Assembly: GCA_001414345.1 (NCBI GenBank)
Contig: LLCB01000164.1
Span: 1-64,000 of the forward strand
Origin: Hymenoscyphus infarciens
Lineage: Eukaryota > Ascomycota > Leotiomycetes > Helotiales > Helotiaceae
Length of the DNA: 64,000 nucleotides
Reading direction: 5' to 3'
Below are positions 1 through 11,880 of this stretch, one piece after another. The stretch's first letter is position 1; each line of letters begins with the position of its first letter. A model generated the notes under the pieces. It was not told the DNA's origin. It ran no database searches and was given only the letters and a program-made list of their open reading frames with translations. The position numbers were made by a program, and so were the translations under genes.

Positions 1-1141
1 TATTAATATATAGCTTAAATTTATATTTAATCTTTAAAATATAATTATATCTTCTATATTCTAGGCTTTACTAAATTTTTCTAGAGATTTAGTAGTAGCT
101 TTCTTAGAAGTTAGATTTAAGAACTAGATAGATACTAGATAGATAAATCTTACTTTATAATTCTATTTATTAAGTTTAAAATAAGAGACTCTAATTAAAA
201 TTAGAATATAATAAAGCGTTGTTGTTTTGTTATATATTTTTAAAAACAACGTATTTTAGTGTAAACTAAAAGTGGTCGTATTGCTGGTTTTATCGTATTG
301 CCCTAATACGCGAAGCGGATTAGGTGAGAGGTGGTCCGAGCGATTAAATAGTCTCTGATAGCCATGACTGGAAAGTTCGGGGGAACCGAGAAAACAGGTT
401 TCTGATTCGTCTAAACTATACTATCTCGCTCGTTGCTTTTACTTATTCCAAAATACTTGGTATAATTTTTAGTTACTTGGGTGCTGGAGAATAACGCATA
501 AGTAGCTTAAGAGAAGAGGTACACGTGGTCTCTCTAGTAAACTAGTCAAGAGAAGTAGACCTTGCTCTACGGCATCTAATTTATATTAAATTATACTGTA
601 TAAAACTATCTCGAATAAAAAGAATTATACTTGTTGTTTGTGAAGGTTTAGAAGGTTTAGAAAGTTGGTTTCTTGATTCTCCGACATCCTCTTATACTAT
701 GTTTACTTGTGCGAGGTTCGTCGAATAATAAGATGGAACGGTGTCGGGGAGTAATGCCTGGATATCGTATATAGGGTGGTAGTAAACTCACTATTTGAGC
801 GTATTCTGTAGGGTAGAGAAAAGCACTTTGAGAAATGTGTGAGTTGGTTGTTTGTTGTCTTTTGAAGGAGGAGGTTACTCCTCTAATCTCCCAAAGGGAA
901 TTTAGCCGTTGAGAGGTTTTAGATCGAAGGACCAATAGGAGAAAAGAGATAGAGGAAGCGCAAGGATGTTTTTGGTCTTCTCGCTTAGCTACGCCCCCTT
1001 ATATAGAAGCTAGAAAGTCCAAAACAGAGCGGGATTTAATCTCCCGTCCTTTACCCCTTGCTAAACCCAGCAGCTATTTCTTATAGCTCCTTAGCCTTTT
1101 CAGTTTCTTTTGCTCTCTTATGATGCGATAGCAGGGAACGT
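1..1141. repeat. AT-rich window edge, probably RIP-mutated repeat, grading into mixed DNA
   Basis: The first 300 bases are dominated by TpA-rich words and have few CpA or TpG dinucleotides, the pattern left by repeat-induced point mutation. From about 300 to 1140 the base composition is more even, but no open frame resembles a known protein. A short open frame on the minus strand (657-935) has no recognisable domain. I see no gene here. Confidence 0.5.
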
Positions 1142-2945
1142 GTGGCATGGTTGACGAGAAGGGAAGTGGGCTGCATCGTGGCGGGTGCTGAGCTTCAGCT
1201 CGTCAACCTGAGGGATTATCGGATCGTTCTACTCTCACGTTCAACTGTCGTTGAATCTCCTATACTTTTCCCACGGCGAAATTTCGTAATTACTGTCAAG
1301 ATGCCTTATGGGAAGCCTTGTTTGGCAAATTCCTCGTGGTCCTATTTTCACCATCCCCGCCTGCAGGCTTCCTATGCGGCGATTGCAGCGGAAGAACATA
1401 CAGTATTCATTCCCACGACTGGCTCGCGGATCCAAAAGAAAGCCTTGAGTTCTTCAGTTGAAGAGTGTAGTAGGAAGAGAAGCATTTCATGGAAAGCTTC
1501 TCGAAATCCCGTTTTCGATCTTTGACCACTACAAAACACTCTCCTATCGCTGGGAAAACATCGAGAGAGTTGATGATCCTCACGACGCAGCACATATCCA
1601 CATAGGCACCGAGAGCTTTTCCGTTAGCGATAGCGTGCTGGAAGCCCTATATCTGCTAAGGAAAACTGATCACTCTCGCAGGCTCTGGATTGATCAGATA
1701 TGTATTGTCCAAGAACCGCATAGACCCGAAGAGAAAACGGAAGATTGGAAGGAAAGACAAATGTCAGAAATGAACGGGCAGCTGGAAGTTATGGGGAGTT
1801 GTCACGGGACAAAGGTGGGTCAGACAAAGGATCACCTGATGATCTCCACCTTTTAAGCGAGGAGCATGGTATTTAAAGCCTCATGCTCTCCCCTATAGTT
1901 CTAGGAATCAAGCATCTACTTTAACTTCACTTTGCTCATCCCATGCTCTCGATATAGCTTCTGTAATCGCCATAGGAGTGTATATAGCACTTCGGCACAT
2001 ACGATGCTTTAGTTATGACCAAATGTTACCAAGGGTGAGCTTGCTGCCTTGGGATGGATCCTGGCTTTCAAACCACTTCGAAAACAGCTAGAGCAACTAG
2101 TCGAACAGCGGAGTATCCAGAAGGCCATTGAAGATGGAACGAACATCTCGGGATCTGATAATACTGCTTGGAAGCACAAGTTGATTTCAAGGCTGTCAAT
2201 TTTGGATGCGCAGACCTTGCAGAGTAAGGGAATCACGAAAGCAGAGACACCAGCTTGGTTAAGCGACTGGAGGCTCAAATGCATTTTGCGGTTCTGTCAG
2301 AGACCACACGGTTCGCGCGAACTTAGTAAGTACCCAAATGGTTAACTATACGGGAGACTGGGGAAGTCTTGCAAAAGTGATCTCCGATATGGCTATAAGA
2401 ACCTTGACGAAATTAGACGATAAGGATACGCAAACTGAGAAAGCTAGTGTTTTAACAGCTAGGCGTGCAGGAAATAGATACATCATCGATATCGGACAGC
2501 CCAGCACGAATGCAAAGACAAGTCGGTATATATTGATAGTTTCAGCCCGCTATTGTTGGATTTGGCGTATTGAAAACATCTTTGGCGTGACACCCAACGC
2601 GAATCTTTCAGGAGTTTGGTAGAACATACAGAAAACGTGGCCAGCAGTCCCAGTATGGAGCTAGCGAAGCGAGGAAATCCTCATAGGGTATTCACTGCTA
2701 TGAAGAACTTCGAAATCGCTATTTTTCGTACTGACTCTGCAAGATTCGGAGTTGGACCGGCTTGTCTTCGTCCAGGGGACAAGGTAATTATTCTCTGTGG
2801 GGGAAAAATCTCATTTTATTTTCGAGAGAAACGTACGGTGGATGGGACACACCAGCTTGTTGGTGAATGTTATCTCCATAGGGCCATGAATGGCGAATTC
2901 GACCAAAGCGTTGAAGATCTTGGCGCTTATGGTGGAGAAAGTTAG
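1142..2945 (+). pseudogene. Decayed HET (heterokaryon incompatibility) domain gene
   Basis: Pieces of a HET protein are visible. At 1458-1856 an N-terminal HET block reads FDHYKTLSYRW and then LWIDQICIVQ, matching the family landmarks (Y.ALSYvWG and lWIDaiCINQ). At 2616-2945 a C-terminal block reads GVGPACLRPGDKVIIL, then HQLVGECYLHRAMNGE, which is the usual end of fungal HET proteins. Between them the open frames change (2049-2345, 2338-2622), and the family's expected segments after CINQ (the VYRxAxxVxVWLG and the RVWxLQE regions) are not recognisable. HET domains trigger growth arrest or cell death after non-self contact. A spliced gene with introns I could not place is possible, but the missing core suggests a pseudogene. 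It lies next to an AT-rich edge and upstream of an NLR on the opposite strand. Confidence 0.55.
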
Positions 2946-3180
2946 TATTTTTGTGCAGTGATGTAATTTGGTTGTTGTAGTACACTGCTTGGAATTTAAC
3001 TGTGACCTACTAACCCTAAACCTTTCTTCGCTCACATTCGCTTAATACACCAACAACATAACCACGTCGATTTCTCATGTCAGAACAATCACTACTGGCT
3101 CTATTATTTTTTTGGTTTTTGAGTCTATGAGGATGATGTAGTTTGGAAATCTGAAACCCACTGAACCCTGAGCCTCTTCA

Positions 3181-6100
3181 TCAGTTTTGCACTCCTTGCT
3201 CACCCGGATCAACACTCAGACGTCGAAATTCCCTCAAACGACGATCGATCTCCTTTTCTTCTCGGTTACTCCCAGGCTTGGAGAGTTTGGATATGAAATC
3301 CAGATGTCGGTGGTGTCGATGAGCTTCTGCGTTCCGCCCCAGCTTATCCAAGATACGAGCCATGTTTCCCTCCGCGCGGACTATGTCAGGACAATCTTCT
3401 GTCATCTGTTTGCAAAAGCCGTCCAGTGCTCTCTGGAAACGTTTCTCTGCTTCCACGTATTTCCCTTGGCCCTCGGCGATCATACCGAGACCTTCGACAG
3501 TCTGGAGCGTATCTAAGTGATTCGGACCAAGACGATCATCTCTTTCCCTGCCTTCCAATGCCCTCAGATAAAGAACTTTCGCCTCGTCCAGCTTGCCCTG
3601 CATTCGATAGCTGACTGCGACGTGGTGAACGGTGGCCATAGTGTCTGCATGACTGAACCCCAATCGCTCCTCCCTGCCGTTGAGCACTTGGGCATAGAGC
3701 TTCTCGGATTTCTCCCATTTCTTTTGATCCCGATAAACATTTGCCAATCCATCAGCAGTACGTAGTGTGTCAGGATGCTCAGGTCCGAGGTATAACTCCC
3801 TTGCGTCGAGGACCTCGCCAAATAGGCTCTCAGCTCTCTCAAGTTCACCTAGGCAACGAAGAACATCTGCAAGATTTTGCTTGACAGTAAGGGTATCTGG
3901 ATGTATCTCTCCTAAGTTTTCCTTTCTCTGGGCCAAAACGTGCTCATACAGATCTAATGCCTGCTGGTATCTTCCTTGATGCTGTAGGACAATAGCGTAT
4001 CCAAGGACTGTGTGAACTGTATTTGGGTGTGTCAAGCCTTGTTGGTTCATGATTCCATTTCCCTGGTTATCTTTGCCGTACAACGCCCACTGGTATAGTT
4101 CGACGCAATCTTGAAGTCGGCCTTTATGGCGGTAGAGGATGGCCAGGCTTTGAACAGTTGCTAATGTTTCAAGGTGATTCGGGTCCAATTTCTTCCTTCC
4201 CTCCAGAGTACGCTCGTACAGAGATTCACACTCGGTCCATTTGCCTTGGAATCGGTTTACAGTGGCTAGACCTTGGGCAACAGCATGAACTGCTGAATGA
4301 TCGGCGCTCAGGTGTTGTTCCCTCCAGGCGAGAGATCGCAAGTACAACTTTTCCGCATCGGTGTATCGTCCCTGATAGAAATACACATCTGCAAGTTTAA
4401 CAAGCTGAGAGGTATGCTCAAAGGTCATCTTATCATCCGGCAACAGTTTTTCCAACCAGGTATTGATTGCTTCAACGTGAGGTGTTATCTGACGCTCGTA
4501 TTGCCAGTCCTCTGGTACCCGCACTCCTGTGGTCCATATCTCACAGGGTCTTAGCGATGCGGAGATAATATTGCATGCTTGGTTGACCATATCGCTCTTT
4601 TCTTGGGGAAGAAGCCTCTCTCGGGCCCAATCATGCACAAGGGGGTGGATGGAAAAATTCTCATTGTCACTTGAATCTTTTCGTGTGATCAATGAAAAGG
4701 ACAGCAAGGGGGCAATACTCTCATCGAGCTCAGGGGCTATGAACGAATGATGTTAGAGGCTTGAATCCTTAATATTATGATTGGTCATACATACCGTTCG
4801 GATCGATGAGTTTGAACCCACGTTCAAACATTTCTGGCTGGATTTCTACATTTGAGAAGAAAGAGCAAAGAGTCAAAAGCTCTGCAGCCCTGGCGTTCCT
4901 CTCTTGAATTTCAGAAAATGATACTTCCCAAGTGGAGAACACAGATTCTTCATACTCCCAAACTGCCGCTGGCGGTTTTCTACTAAGAGTGGCTTTGATC
5001 TTAGTTTGCAAAAGTTGCAAGTAACTGCTAAGAGGTTTCCGCATAGCATGCAAATATGCGCCAGCTTGATCAATTGCAAGGGGTAGGTATCCAAGCCTGA
5101 CGACAATCCTTTTTGCTTCCTCGAATTCTGGAAAACATTTTAGTAACTATGCCCACTCGACCATGTCTACCGTCATTGAAACGAAAAGTACGGTTTAGTG
5201 TACAGTACATACCTTGACCGATGAAGGGTTTCTTTCGTTGACAGCTTCGTTGCAAAAGGTGGATACCCTCATCCTCATGAAGCACGTCCAGCTCTAACTC
5301 CTCACCAAAACGAGTACATTCACGACGTCGGCTGGTGATAAGGATCTTGCAGTTGGCAGTCACTGCCGGGAAAAACTCCCCAATGTTAAAACTCTCTAAA
5401 TCATCGACGTTATCGAATATCAATAGCCAACCCGTGTTTTCTGGCATGGAGAACCATCCCTTGACTGCATCGATAACTGGACTTCTTGTGCTATTATTGA
5501 AAATAATCTGTCCATTTCCGTCGATGAGCCCAGGCAATCCCAAATGCTGAGCAAGATTGGTGTAAGGTGGTATCGTCGCCTTGTTCCGACTTGCGTAGTG
5601 AGGTATTATACGCCGAGCTAGCTCAAGAAAGCTGGCATAAACTGTCTCCAGGGTTATGCAATTGATCCAGCTTATTGATGTATGATTCGAGCAGTACTTG
5701 TACGCATACTGGCGAACAAGTTGGGTCTTGCCGACACCCCCAATTCCAAGCACGACAACAGCAGGCGAATCTTCGTCTTCGATACTGGTGGATGCGAGGC
5801 GCTCAGACAACGTCTTGAGAATTCCTTCACGGCCAGTGAAATGGGCATTCCTTTTATAGCCTAACTGAAGGGGTAGGTGGTAATCGTCCTCGATCTTTAA
5901 AATGGACGCATTGATTGCCGATTCGGAATTCCCAACAATGATGTTAACTTTTATTGCAAGAAATTGCGGGACTCTAGAACTCACTGTTCAGGATGTCGTA
6001 TTCTTTCCATCTCTTCTCGATTATCTGGGGGGCTTCCTCATACATCAACTGTAGAACTGTCGAAACAGTCTTGTAATCAACATCATTGACGCTCTTCATT

Positions 6101-7181
6101 CTTACCATTTCCATGTGATTCTTATGGATTTCTATTGCCTCCGCCCTACTTTGGCCCGGGATTATGGCGGAAAGTTTGTCAACCACCTAACATGTTGTGA
6201 GCGAGTACTGATTGGCTGGAGAACCCGTACCTACCATTTTTGAAACACCAAGTATTTTAATCGGGATTGTCTCATAGCAGAATTTGGTGTCAAACTTATC
6301 GGCAATAAATGTATATTGACTCAAGTTTTGCTCAAGCCACTCGGACTCTTTTTCCAAGTGACCTAAAAGTGGTTTGTTTGTTTGGGCGGCGACAGAAGCA
6401 ATATTCTGGAGCAGCTGTCCAAAGGCAACTCCATTTCCCCCTTGGTGTGGAGTCCCGAAGAACATGATGCCGTGGGTCGAAGTAAACACTGCTTTGTAAT
6501 GTTCGATATGATCCTTTCCGGCAAGACTTGCATGTATAAGCGCCTTGGAACCATTAGTGCTATGATTGAATGGAATGTCTGAAAGGAGCGGATCAAACGA
6601 ACACTTTTTAGTACTAATCCACCAAGACTATGTGCAACGAAAATAATCGGACGACGAACTGTCTATATCCAACCAAGAGTTCAAACATTAGCATTCGAAA
6701 TTTCATTCTTTTTGGAATCTTTTACCTTGGTCTTCCGACGATACAGGCTCAGTGTCTGAAGCAACGTGGTTGCATGGCCATGAAATGTTTGGCGAGACAG
6801 ATCTTTCGCAGCATGGGTTCGTGAATCATAACCAAAAGACAGTATTCGTGTATGAGGAAGGTCCTTGGAAAGAAACTGCTTCGGCCACAGGACAGAGTCA
6901 GCTGTCCAGGTGTTCTCGCGATGACCATTAAGGCCATGAATGAAGACTACACTTTGTTCTTGTAAGCGGGAACGAGAATGATTAGTTTCAATGACTTCAA
7001 CTTACTCGGCCTTTGGACTCTCTCCACTGACCCATTCTACTATCCCATACGGCTTCTCCTCTGTTGCCTCGGGCGTGGGAGAGGCTGAGGTTGCTGATAA
7101 GGCTGAGCTTTCTTCCTCTGTCTGGGTTCTTGGGTCTGGAGAACGGCGGGATGACTTGCGTCCAAGGCCAAAGGCCGGCAT
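3181..7181 (-). CDS. SesB-NB-ARC-TPR NLR-like protein
   Basis: Exons join(3181..4736, 4795..5127, 5213..5947, 5985..6186, 6235..6543, 6603..6662, 6726..6951, 7006..7181) on the minus strand give 1198 codons in frame. The N-terminal alpha/beta-hydrolase (SesB type, about residues 59-320) has FIHGLNGH and the nucleophile motif AHSLGG (S146). The NB-ARC core follows: P-loop GIGGVGKT (392-399), Walker B-like LLIFDNVDD (499-507), ITSRR, and GYLPLA (582-587). About nine 42-residue tetratricopeptide repeats fill roughly 775-1165, ending in a basic tail. This is the STAND receptor layout of fungal NLRs. Family knowledge suggests a role in allorecognition or response to other organisms, with the repeats sensing and the hydrolase as effector; here that is inference. 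The intron before the NB-ARC part is only 37 bp (5948..5984), so that junction is the least certain. Cytoplasmic; no signal peptide seen. Confidence 0.9.
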
Positions 7182-7697
7182 GATTCTAACAGGAAGGAGG
7201 TCGTCGAAGGAACAGATTTTGGGAAAAACATTGGAAAACAGTAAATGGTATATCACAAGTGCTTCAGGCTGAGTCTTCGTACTACCTTTGCTATTCTAGG
7301 ACCATGGCTCGTTCCACGCATGGCTGCTCACGCTGGTCAGCTGGGCGTCCCCTTTCCGAACTTCTCGAATGATAGGTAGCACTGACGATCATTGTGGAAA
7401 TGGGAGGCGTTCGCCAATACAAGCCTTCTTGGGTTAGCACGCGTAGAGAGAAGTTACCCGTATCGACAGATAGTAGAGAGTACAAAGCTTCTTTTTCTGC
7501 AATGCAATCCTTGTGTTGAGCATAATATTTGTTGAATTTTCAGTCCGCATGCCAGTGACGACCCTGAGTTTCCCTTATGTGAACCGGTCCCGTGTTTTTA
7601 CCCTGTCAATCGCGGTGTGTGGCTTGACACAACACAACTGGAGCCTGAATATCCTCTCCTCCAAGTGTCGAGTTGCATCTCGGCCTCCCCGTCTCCC
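7182..7697. promoter_or_regulatory. Divergent intergenic region between NLR and phosphatase genes
   Basis: About 0.5 kb separates the NLR start (minus strand) from the phosphatase start (plus strand), so it should carry both 5' ends. I see no clear TATA box or repeated operator. It is of normal composition. Confidence 0.4.
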
Positions 7698-8637
7698 ATG
7701 GATGAAATCAACCTCTTCGAGGTTCGAGGGTTCCTCATCGATATCGCTAAAGAGGGTGGACAGATAATTCTCTCCGCCCAGCCTTCGTCCATCGGGAATA
7801 AATCCAAGAAAAACAGTATGATGAATCAGAATGGAATCAACTCACTTGCTGACCCCTCGATTCGTAGCAGCAGACATTGTCACCGAAACCGACCAAGCCG
7901 TCGAAAGCCTCATTGCGAAAAGGCTGAGAGCGAAGTACCCTTCTTTCGAGTTCATCGGGGAAGAGACATACACGCCCGAAACAAGGCTCACAGAGAAGCC
8001 TACCTTCGTTGTTGATCCGATTGACGGCACGTCAAACTTCGTTCATGGCTTTCCAGCAGTATGCATATCCCTTGGGCTGGTTGTCAAAAGGCGTCCGACG
8101 ATAGGTGTTGTCTACAATCCTTTTCTGGATGAGCTATACACCGGAATCAAGGGCCACGGAGCCTACACGCAGTTAGCAGGAGGCGAGGAGCGAGTATTAC
8201 CACTTCATTGTAGTCCGCTACGGGGACTCGGCCCAGCATGCATCGGTATCGAGTGGGGAAGTGATCGCGAAGGAATCAACTTCGACCTCAATCTAAAGGT
8301 TTTCACCACATTGGCAAGAACCAAAGCTACAGGTGGGCATTTCGTCAATTCGCTTCGCTGCACTGGCTCCGCCGCCATTACCATTTGCCGCATCGCTGCT
8401 GGACAGCAAGATATGTTCTGGGAATGCGGATGCTGGGCCTGGGATGTTGCAGCTGCTTGGTGTATTCTGAATGAAGCTGGTGGCATGATGGTTGATGGGC
8501 ATCCGGGGAATTGGTTTCCGCCGATTGATAACAGGAGGTATCTTGCTGTGAGACCAGCTGCTTCTGGCCAGAGGGAAATTGTCGAGGAATTCTGGGCCAT
8601 AATTGGCGAGGACAGATCTACGTACGGTCCCTCGTAA
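7698..8637 (+). CDS. Inositol monophosphatase family protein (QutG/Qa-X-like)
   Basis: Two exons (7698..7815, 7868..8637; intron 52 bp) encode 295 residues, the normal length of the family. Removing the intron makes the N-terminal motif KKNTADIVTETDQAVE. The metal-binding signatures are present: GEE (70-72), DPIDGT (89-94) and WDVAAAW (from residue 231). The family removes phosphate from myo-inositol monophosphates and similar sugar phosphates using Mg2+. The fungal qutG/qa-x members lie in quinate gene clusters, but no other quinate gene is present here, so the substrate is open. The start is the ATG just before DEINLFEVRG; the same frame is open further upstream but not conserved in style. 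The next gene begins 173 bp downstream on the same strand. Confidence 0.9.
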
Positions 8638-8810
8638 ATAGGTAATTGAATGAGAACAACTCGGCCCTGTGCTTCCTCAGGTGTGTGACTTAACCAGGCA
8701 CGCTCGCTACGCTGTAAAATTAGCGCTGCATATTTGACCTTAGGCGGATCGGAAGTAGCAACTTCTTTCATCTCTCTTCATAAAACCACAAACCTCAGGG
8801 AATCGTGAAA

Positions 8811-9759
8811 ATGGCTCTAGAAATCAGTGACGAAAACATTCTCTCCAAGTTTGATTCCCTGACCACACAAGGAATTATCCGCTACGGCCCATCGACAGCC
8901 ATCCCGCTTGTCGACGAGGATTTCCCAGTATGCCCCGTCTCCTCTCCGTCTTAGAGACAGCTTGTTGATACCACAATCGCAGTATGAATTCCGTATCTGT
9001 CCAAGCTGGTCAGAGAAGCCATTGACAGTGAATGGCAAAGTTCCATCCAAGGGCGAGACAGTATCGTTCGGGCCTGGCAGCGATATCAATCTGTCCCATC
9101 CAGATCAGGTGATTGGCACCATAAATTCCACCCACATTCTCGCCCTCAACATCTACCCGGTGTTCCGACCTCAATATCTGCTCTTGACCGCCGATTCATA
9201 TCGTCTGCAAACTGAACCTTTAGATCTGCAGGATCTGGAAGCTTCCTGGGAATTCCTGGAAAAACGTGACGATTTTTATGTGATGTACAACTGCGGGCAA
9301 GACGCGGGGTGTAGTCGAAATCACAAGCATGTCCAAATCGTACAAAAGCCACAGTTCTCCTCTCCTGAGAACAGCTTCCGATTTTTTCCCGATGCCGATG
9401 ACCACGATTCGAAGATCAAAGTACCCTTTGTGTGTTTTTTACAATACTTCGACAAGCAAAAGTCAACCGACGCATTAGAGGTCTTTGGCATTTATCAAGA
9501 GCTGCTGAAAAAGTGCAAGAAAGAATTAGGTATTGGGGATGAAGACTATGAGACGGTGTGTGCGCATAATGCTGTGCTGACCAAGGCCTGGATACTGTTG
9601 ATCCCGAGAAGAACGGGGACGTATAAAGGAGTGATGGCAAATGCCGCGGGGATGATGGGTATGCCCACGGTAGCAAACCGAGAGCTCTTTGCTATCTGGA
9701 AGGAAATCGGGCCAAGCCATGCGCTGACCCAATTCGGTATTCCAAGCAATTGTAAGTAG
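8811..9759 (+). CDS. ATP adenylyltransferase-like (Ap4A phosphorylase, Apa1/Apa2 family)
   Basis: Exons 8811..8927 and 8983..9759 (intron 55 bp) encode 297 residues. The HIT-superfamily histidine motif reads NHKHVQ (H153, H155, Q157), preceded by NCGQDAGCSR. The central part (RPQYLLLTAD, WILLIPRR) also fits the Apa family. Apa1/Apa2 enzymes cleave diadenosine tetraphosphate with phosphate to ATP plus ADP. Yeast members are slightly longer (about 320 residues), and this one has a shortened N-terminus. The start is the first ATG after the upstream stop, in good context (AAAATGGCT). It is likely cytosolic or nuclear. Confidence 0.85.
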
Positions 9760-10878
9760 GTTAGCCTTAGAGGCATACAGACTATAGGCTCGTTTTGATA
9801 CTATATCGACTTGTTTTCTCGCAAATCGTCGTTACAATTTCTTTGCTTTAAGTCTTTTTAGTAGTTGAGTAGTGTTGTTTTAGAGGAACTCTAAACTATA
9901 TCTTTATAGGAGAGTTTCCTTCCTTTTAATAGAATAGTGCTTCTATTATAATTCAAAATTATTATATAAGCTCGTACTTTTATACTACCTATAGCACTTT
10001 TAAGTACCTCTGGAAAAACTAGGAAGTACTCGGTGAGGACCTAGAGGCATATAAGACAACTTTTTCACGGATACGTAGGTAAGGTCTACCGAGGTAGTAG
10101 CTCTTTAGAGCCTGTTTAGTTCGTATAGATTTCTATAGATACTTTTTTAGAATATATACTACTAAAAATACGAGGGTAAAATATAATATATACATATTTA
10201 TTATAATATACGCGTACGTTTAGCTAGTATATATTATAGTATATACTTTTGCTTACACTTTCTTATAATATATATATTAAGCTATATACTACTAAAACTT
10301 AATAATATACTCTTTTTACCTCTATATCTTTGACTTTTACATATATATATATATATATATATTCTTAAAACTCTACTACTACGGGCTTAAATCTAGCCTT
10401 CTACTAATATATACACCGATATGTAGATAATAAGCGAAATAGTAATTAAATATATTCATAGAAAACTTATAATTTAATTAGAACTATATAAGCACCTTTA
10501 GGCTATATACTCGTGCATAAGTCTCATATATCTATAATAAATTATATATATACCAAACAGGCCCTTAGCCGCCAGCCTTATATTAGCACTACTACTACGC
10601 ACCCACAGCTATCTAACTTATTATATCGCAAAGCTATAAAGGGTTTTAATTTTAATTAGTCTACGTTTTTGGGTAGCTAGCAAGCAGCTATTACGCCAAA
10701 ATAAAAGGCTAGAAAAAAATAGGAAAAGACGTAGAGAAATATCGTCAGGTTTTATATAACCTGCATTAAGTATAAATCTAGACAAAGGGCTCGGCAGCAT
10801 TCACTTTCGGGTGCAATTGGAGAACTGCTCTAAAAACCCTTGAGTCGAGGAGTTCTAGGTCTTGATATTTGCTTTGTC
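9760..10878. repeat. AT-rich RIP-like block containing a MITE
   Basis: From about 9840 to 10780 the DNA is very AT-rich, with TpA-rich words and an AT microsatellite at about 10341-10362. It holds no open frame of interest. It includes the MITE annotated at 10108-10564. Confidence 0.7.
10108..10564. mobile_element. MITE, PIF/Harbinger (Tourist)-like, RIP-degraded
   Basis: The left end reads GAGCCTGTTTAGTTCGTATA and the reverse complement of the right end reads GGGCCTGTTTGGTATATATA, so they form imperfect terminal inverted repeats. Each end is flanked by TTA (10105-10107 and 10565-10567), the 3-bp duplication typical of PIF/Harbinger elements. The 457-bp interior is non-coding. It shares blocks, in reverse orientation, with the element at 56364-57103 (for example ATAAGCAAAAGT). 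Differences between the two ends are mostly C-to-T or G-to-A changes. Confidence 0.7.
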
Positions 10879-11880
10879 TCAGTAAACAGACCCTGAGACC
10901 GTGCGAGCTGTCATATCGTTCCCGTGGCCGAGGACTCGCCTCTGAACTGTGAGAAGTTCAAAGCAGATGACTTTTGCGTCCTGATAGTTTCTTTGATCGA
11001 CCAGATAAGAAATCAAGTCGCTCGCTGCCTCCATCGTATCTTCATCCTCATCTCCGTTTATGTGCCTGTTTATTTGCAAAATTCGCCAGTGTATTCTTTC
11101 CGTCTCGGCAAAATCCTCCTTGTAACTCATAATTTCCAACAGGTGTTCGTAGAATGCTAAAAGACCCGAATCTTTTTTCCCAAAACTGTTTTCCCACTGA
11201 TTCAGTGTCTGGCGATCTGCTTCAGCTTCCCGTAGATCGATATAGAAGAGAGTTTGACTAAGCCAACGAGCAGCAACCTGGAAGTAAGGTTTTCTGGTCA
11301 TTTTCATCTAACCGCCGTTTCGTAACTCTCACAACTGCCGGGAAACTATTTTAACTTTCAGAAAAAAATTTTGGTCGTAGTGGCAGAGAGAAAGAGCTCG
11401 CAGCCATTCTTCAGTGTGGGCATGATCATTTCCAAAGTACTCCCTCGTTTTCTGGAGCCACTCTTATTTCTTTGTCTGCATATCTTTTGCACTTTCTTAA
11501 GTCTCCTTGGAGCGAGAGAGCAATCTTTGAACAATGTTTGTTCTCTGCTTTATCCATTGCCAGCGAGCGAAACTCAATTGCTCTTTCAAACTCCCCGATC
11601 TCACGAAGATAACCTGCTAGAGTATCGAGAAACGTCGGTTTGAATGATGACTCGTACTCAGCAAACAATTGAAGTAGAAGTAACACAGGTTCGTCGGGTA
11701 ATTTTGGTAGGACGTGCGGCAGTTCCAAAGTAAGGAGGATATTGAATTGCTGGGATAGTGACAATGTCGCAGCGCCCTTGGTACTTGATATTTGACACAG
11801 TGCTTCAGTGGTCGCAATACTGAATTCCTGCAGATTATCTAGAACTAGAGTAGAGGATGAACAGTGTACTGTGCCCTAGG
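10879..11880 (-). pseudogene. Broken TPR-containing gene (NLR-tail-like fragment)
   Basis: Two minus-strand open segments carry tetratricopeptide-like sequence. The downstream one (10879-11307) has YKEDFAETERIHWRILQINR and YQDAKVICFELLTVQRRVLG, in the style of the 42-residue repeats of fungal NLRs. The upstream one (11426 to about 11876) has FLDTLAGYLREIGEFERAIEF. Between them the coding sense jumps frame: TREYFGNDHAHTEEWLRALS is read near 11365-11460 in another frame. There is no clear start and no NB-ARC or effector domain. It is probably the remnant of an NLR or TPR gene next to AT-rich DNA. Unplaced introns could explain part of the frame change. Confidence 0.5.

Noticed and set aside
325..410. 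tRNA- or SINE-like stretch (GGTGGTCCGAGCGATTAAA ... GTTCGGGGGAACC)
   Set aside because: The first part resembles a tRNA A box, but no cloverleaf with acceptor and anticodon stems can be drawn and the B box is poor.
7698..9759. Quinate-utilisation gene cluster, suggested by the QutG-like phosphatase
   Set aside because: The neighbours are an NLR and an ATP adenylyltransferase-like gene; no dehydroquinase, quinate dehydrogenase or permease is adjacent.
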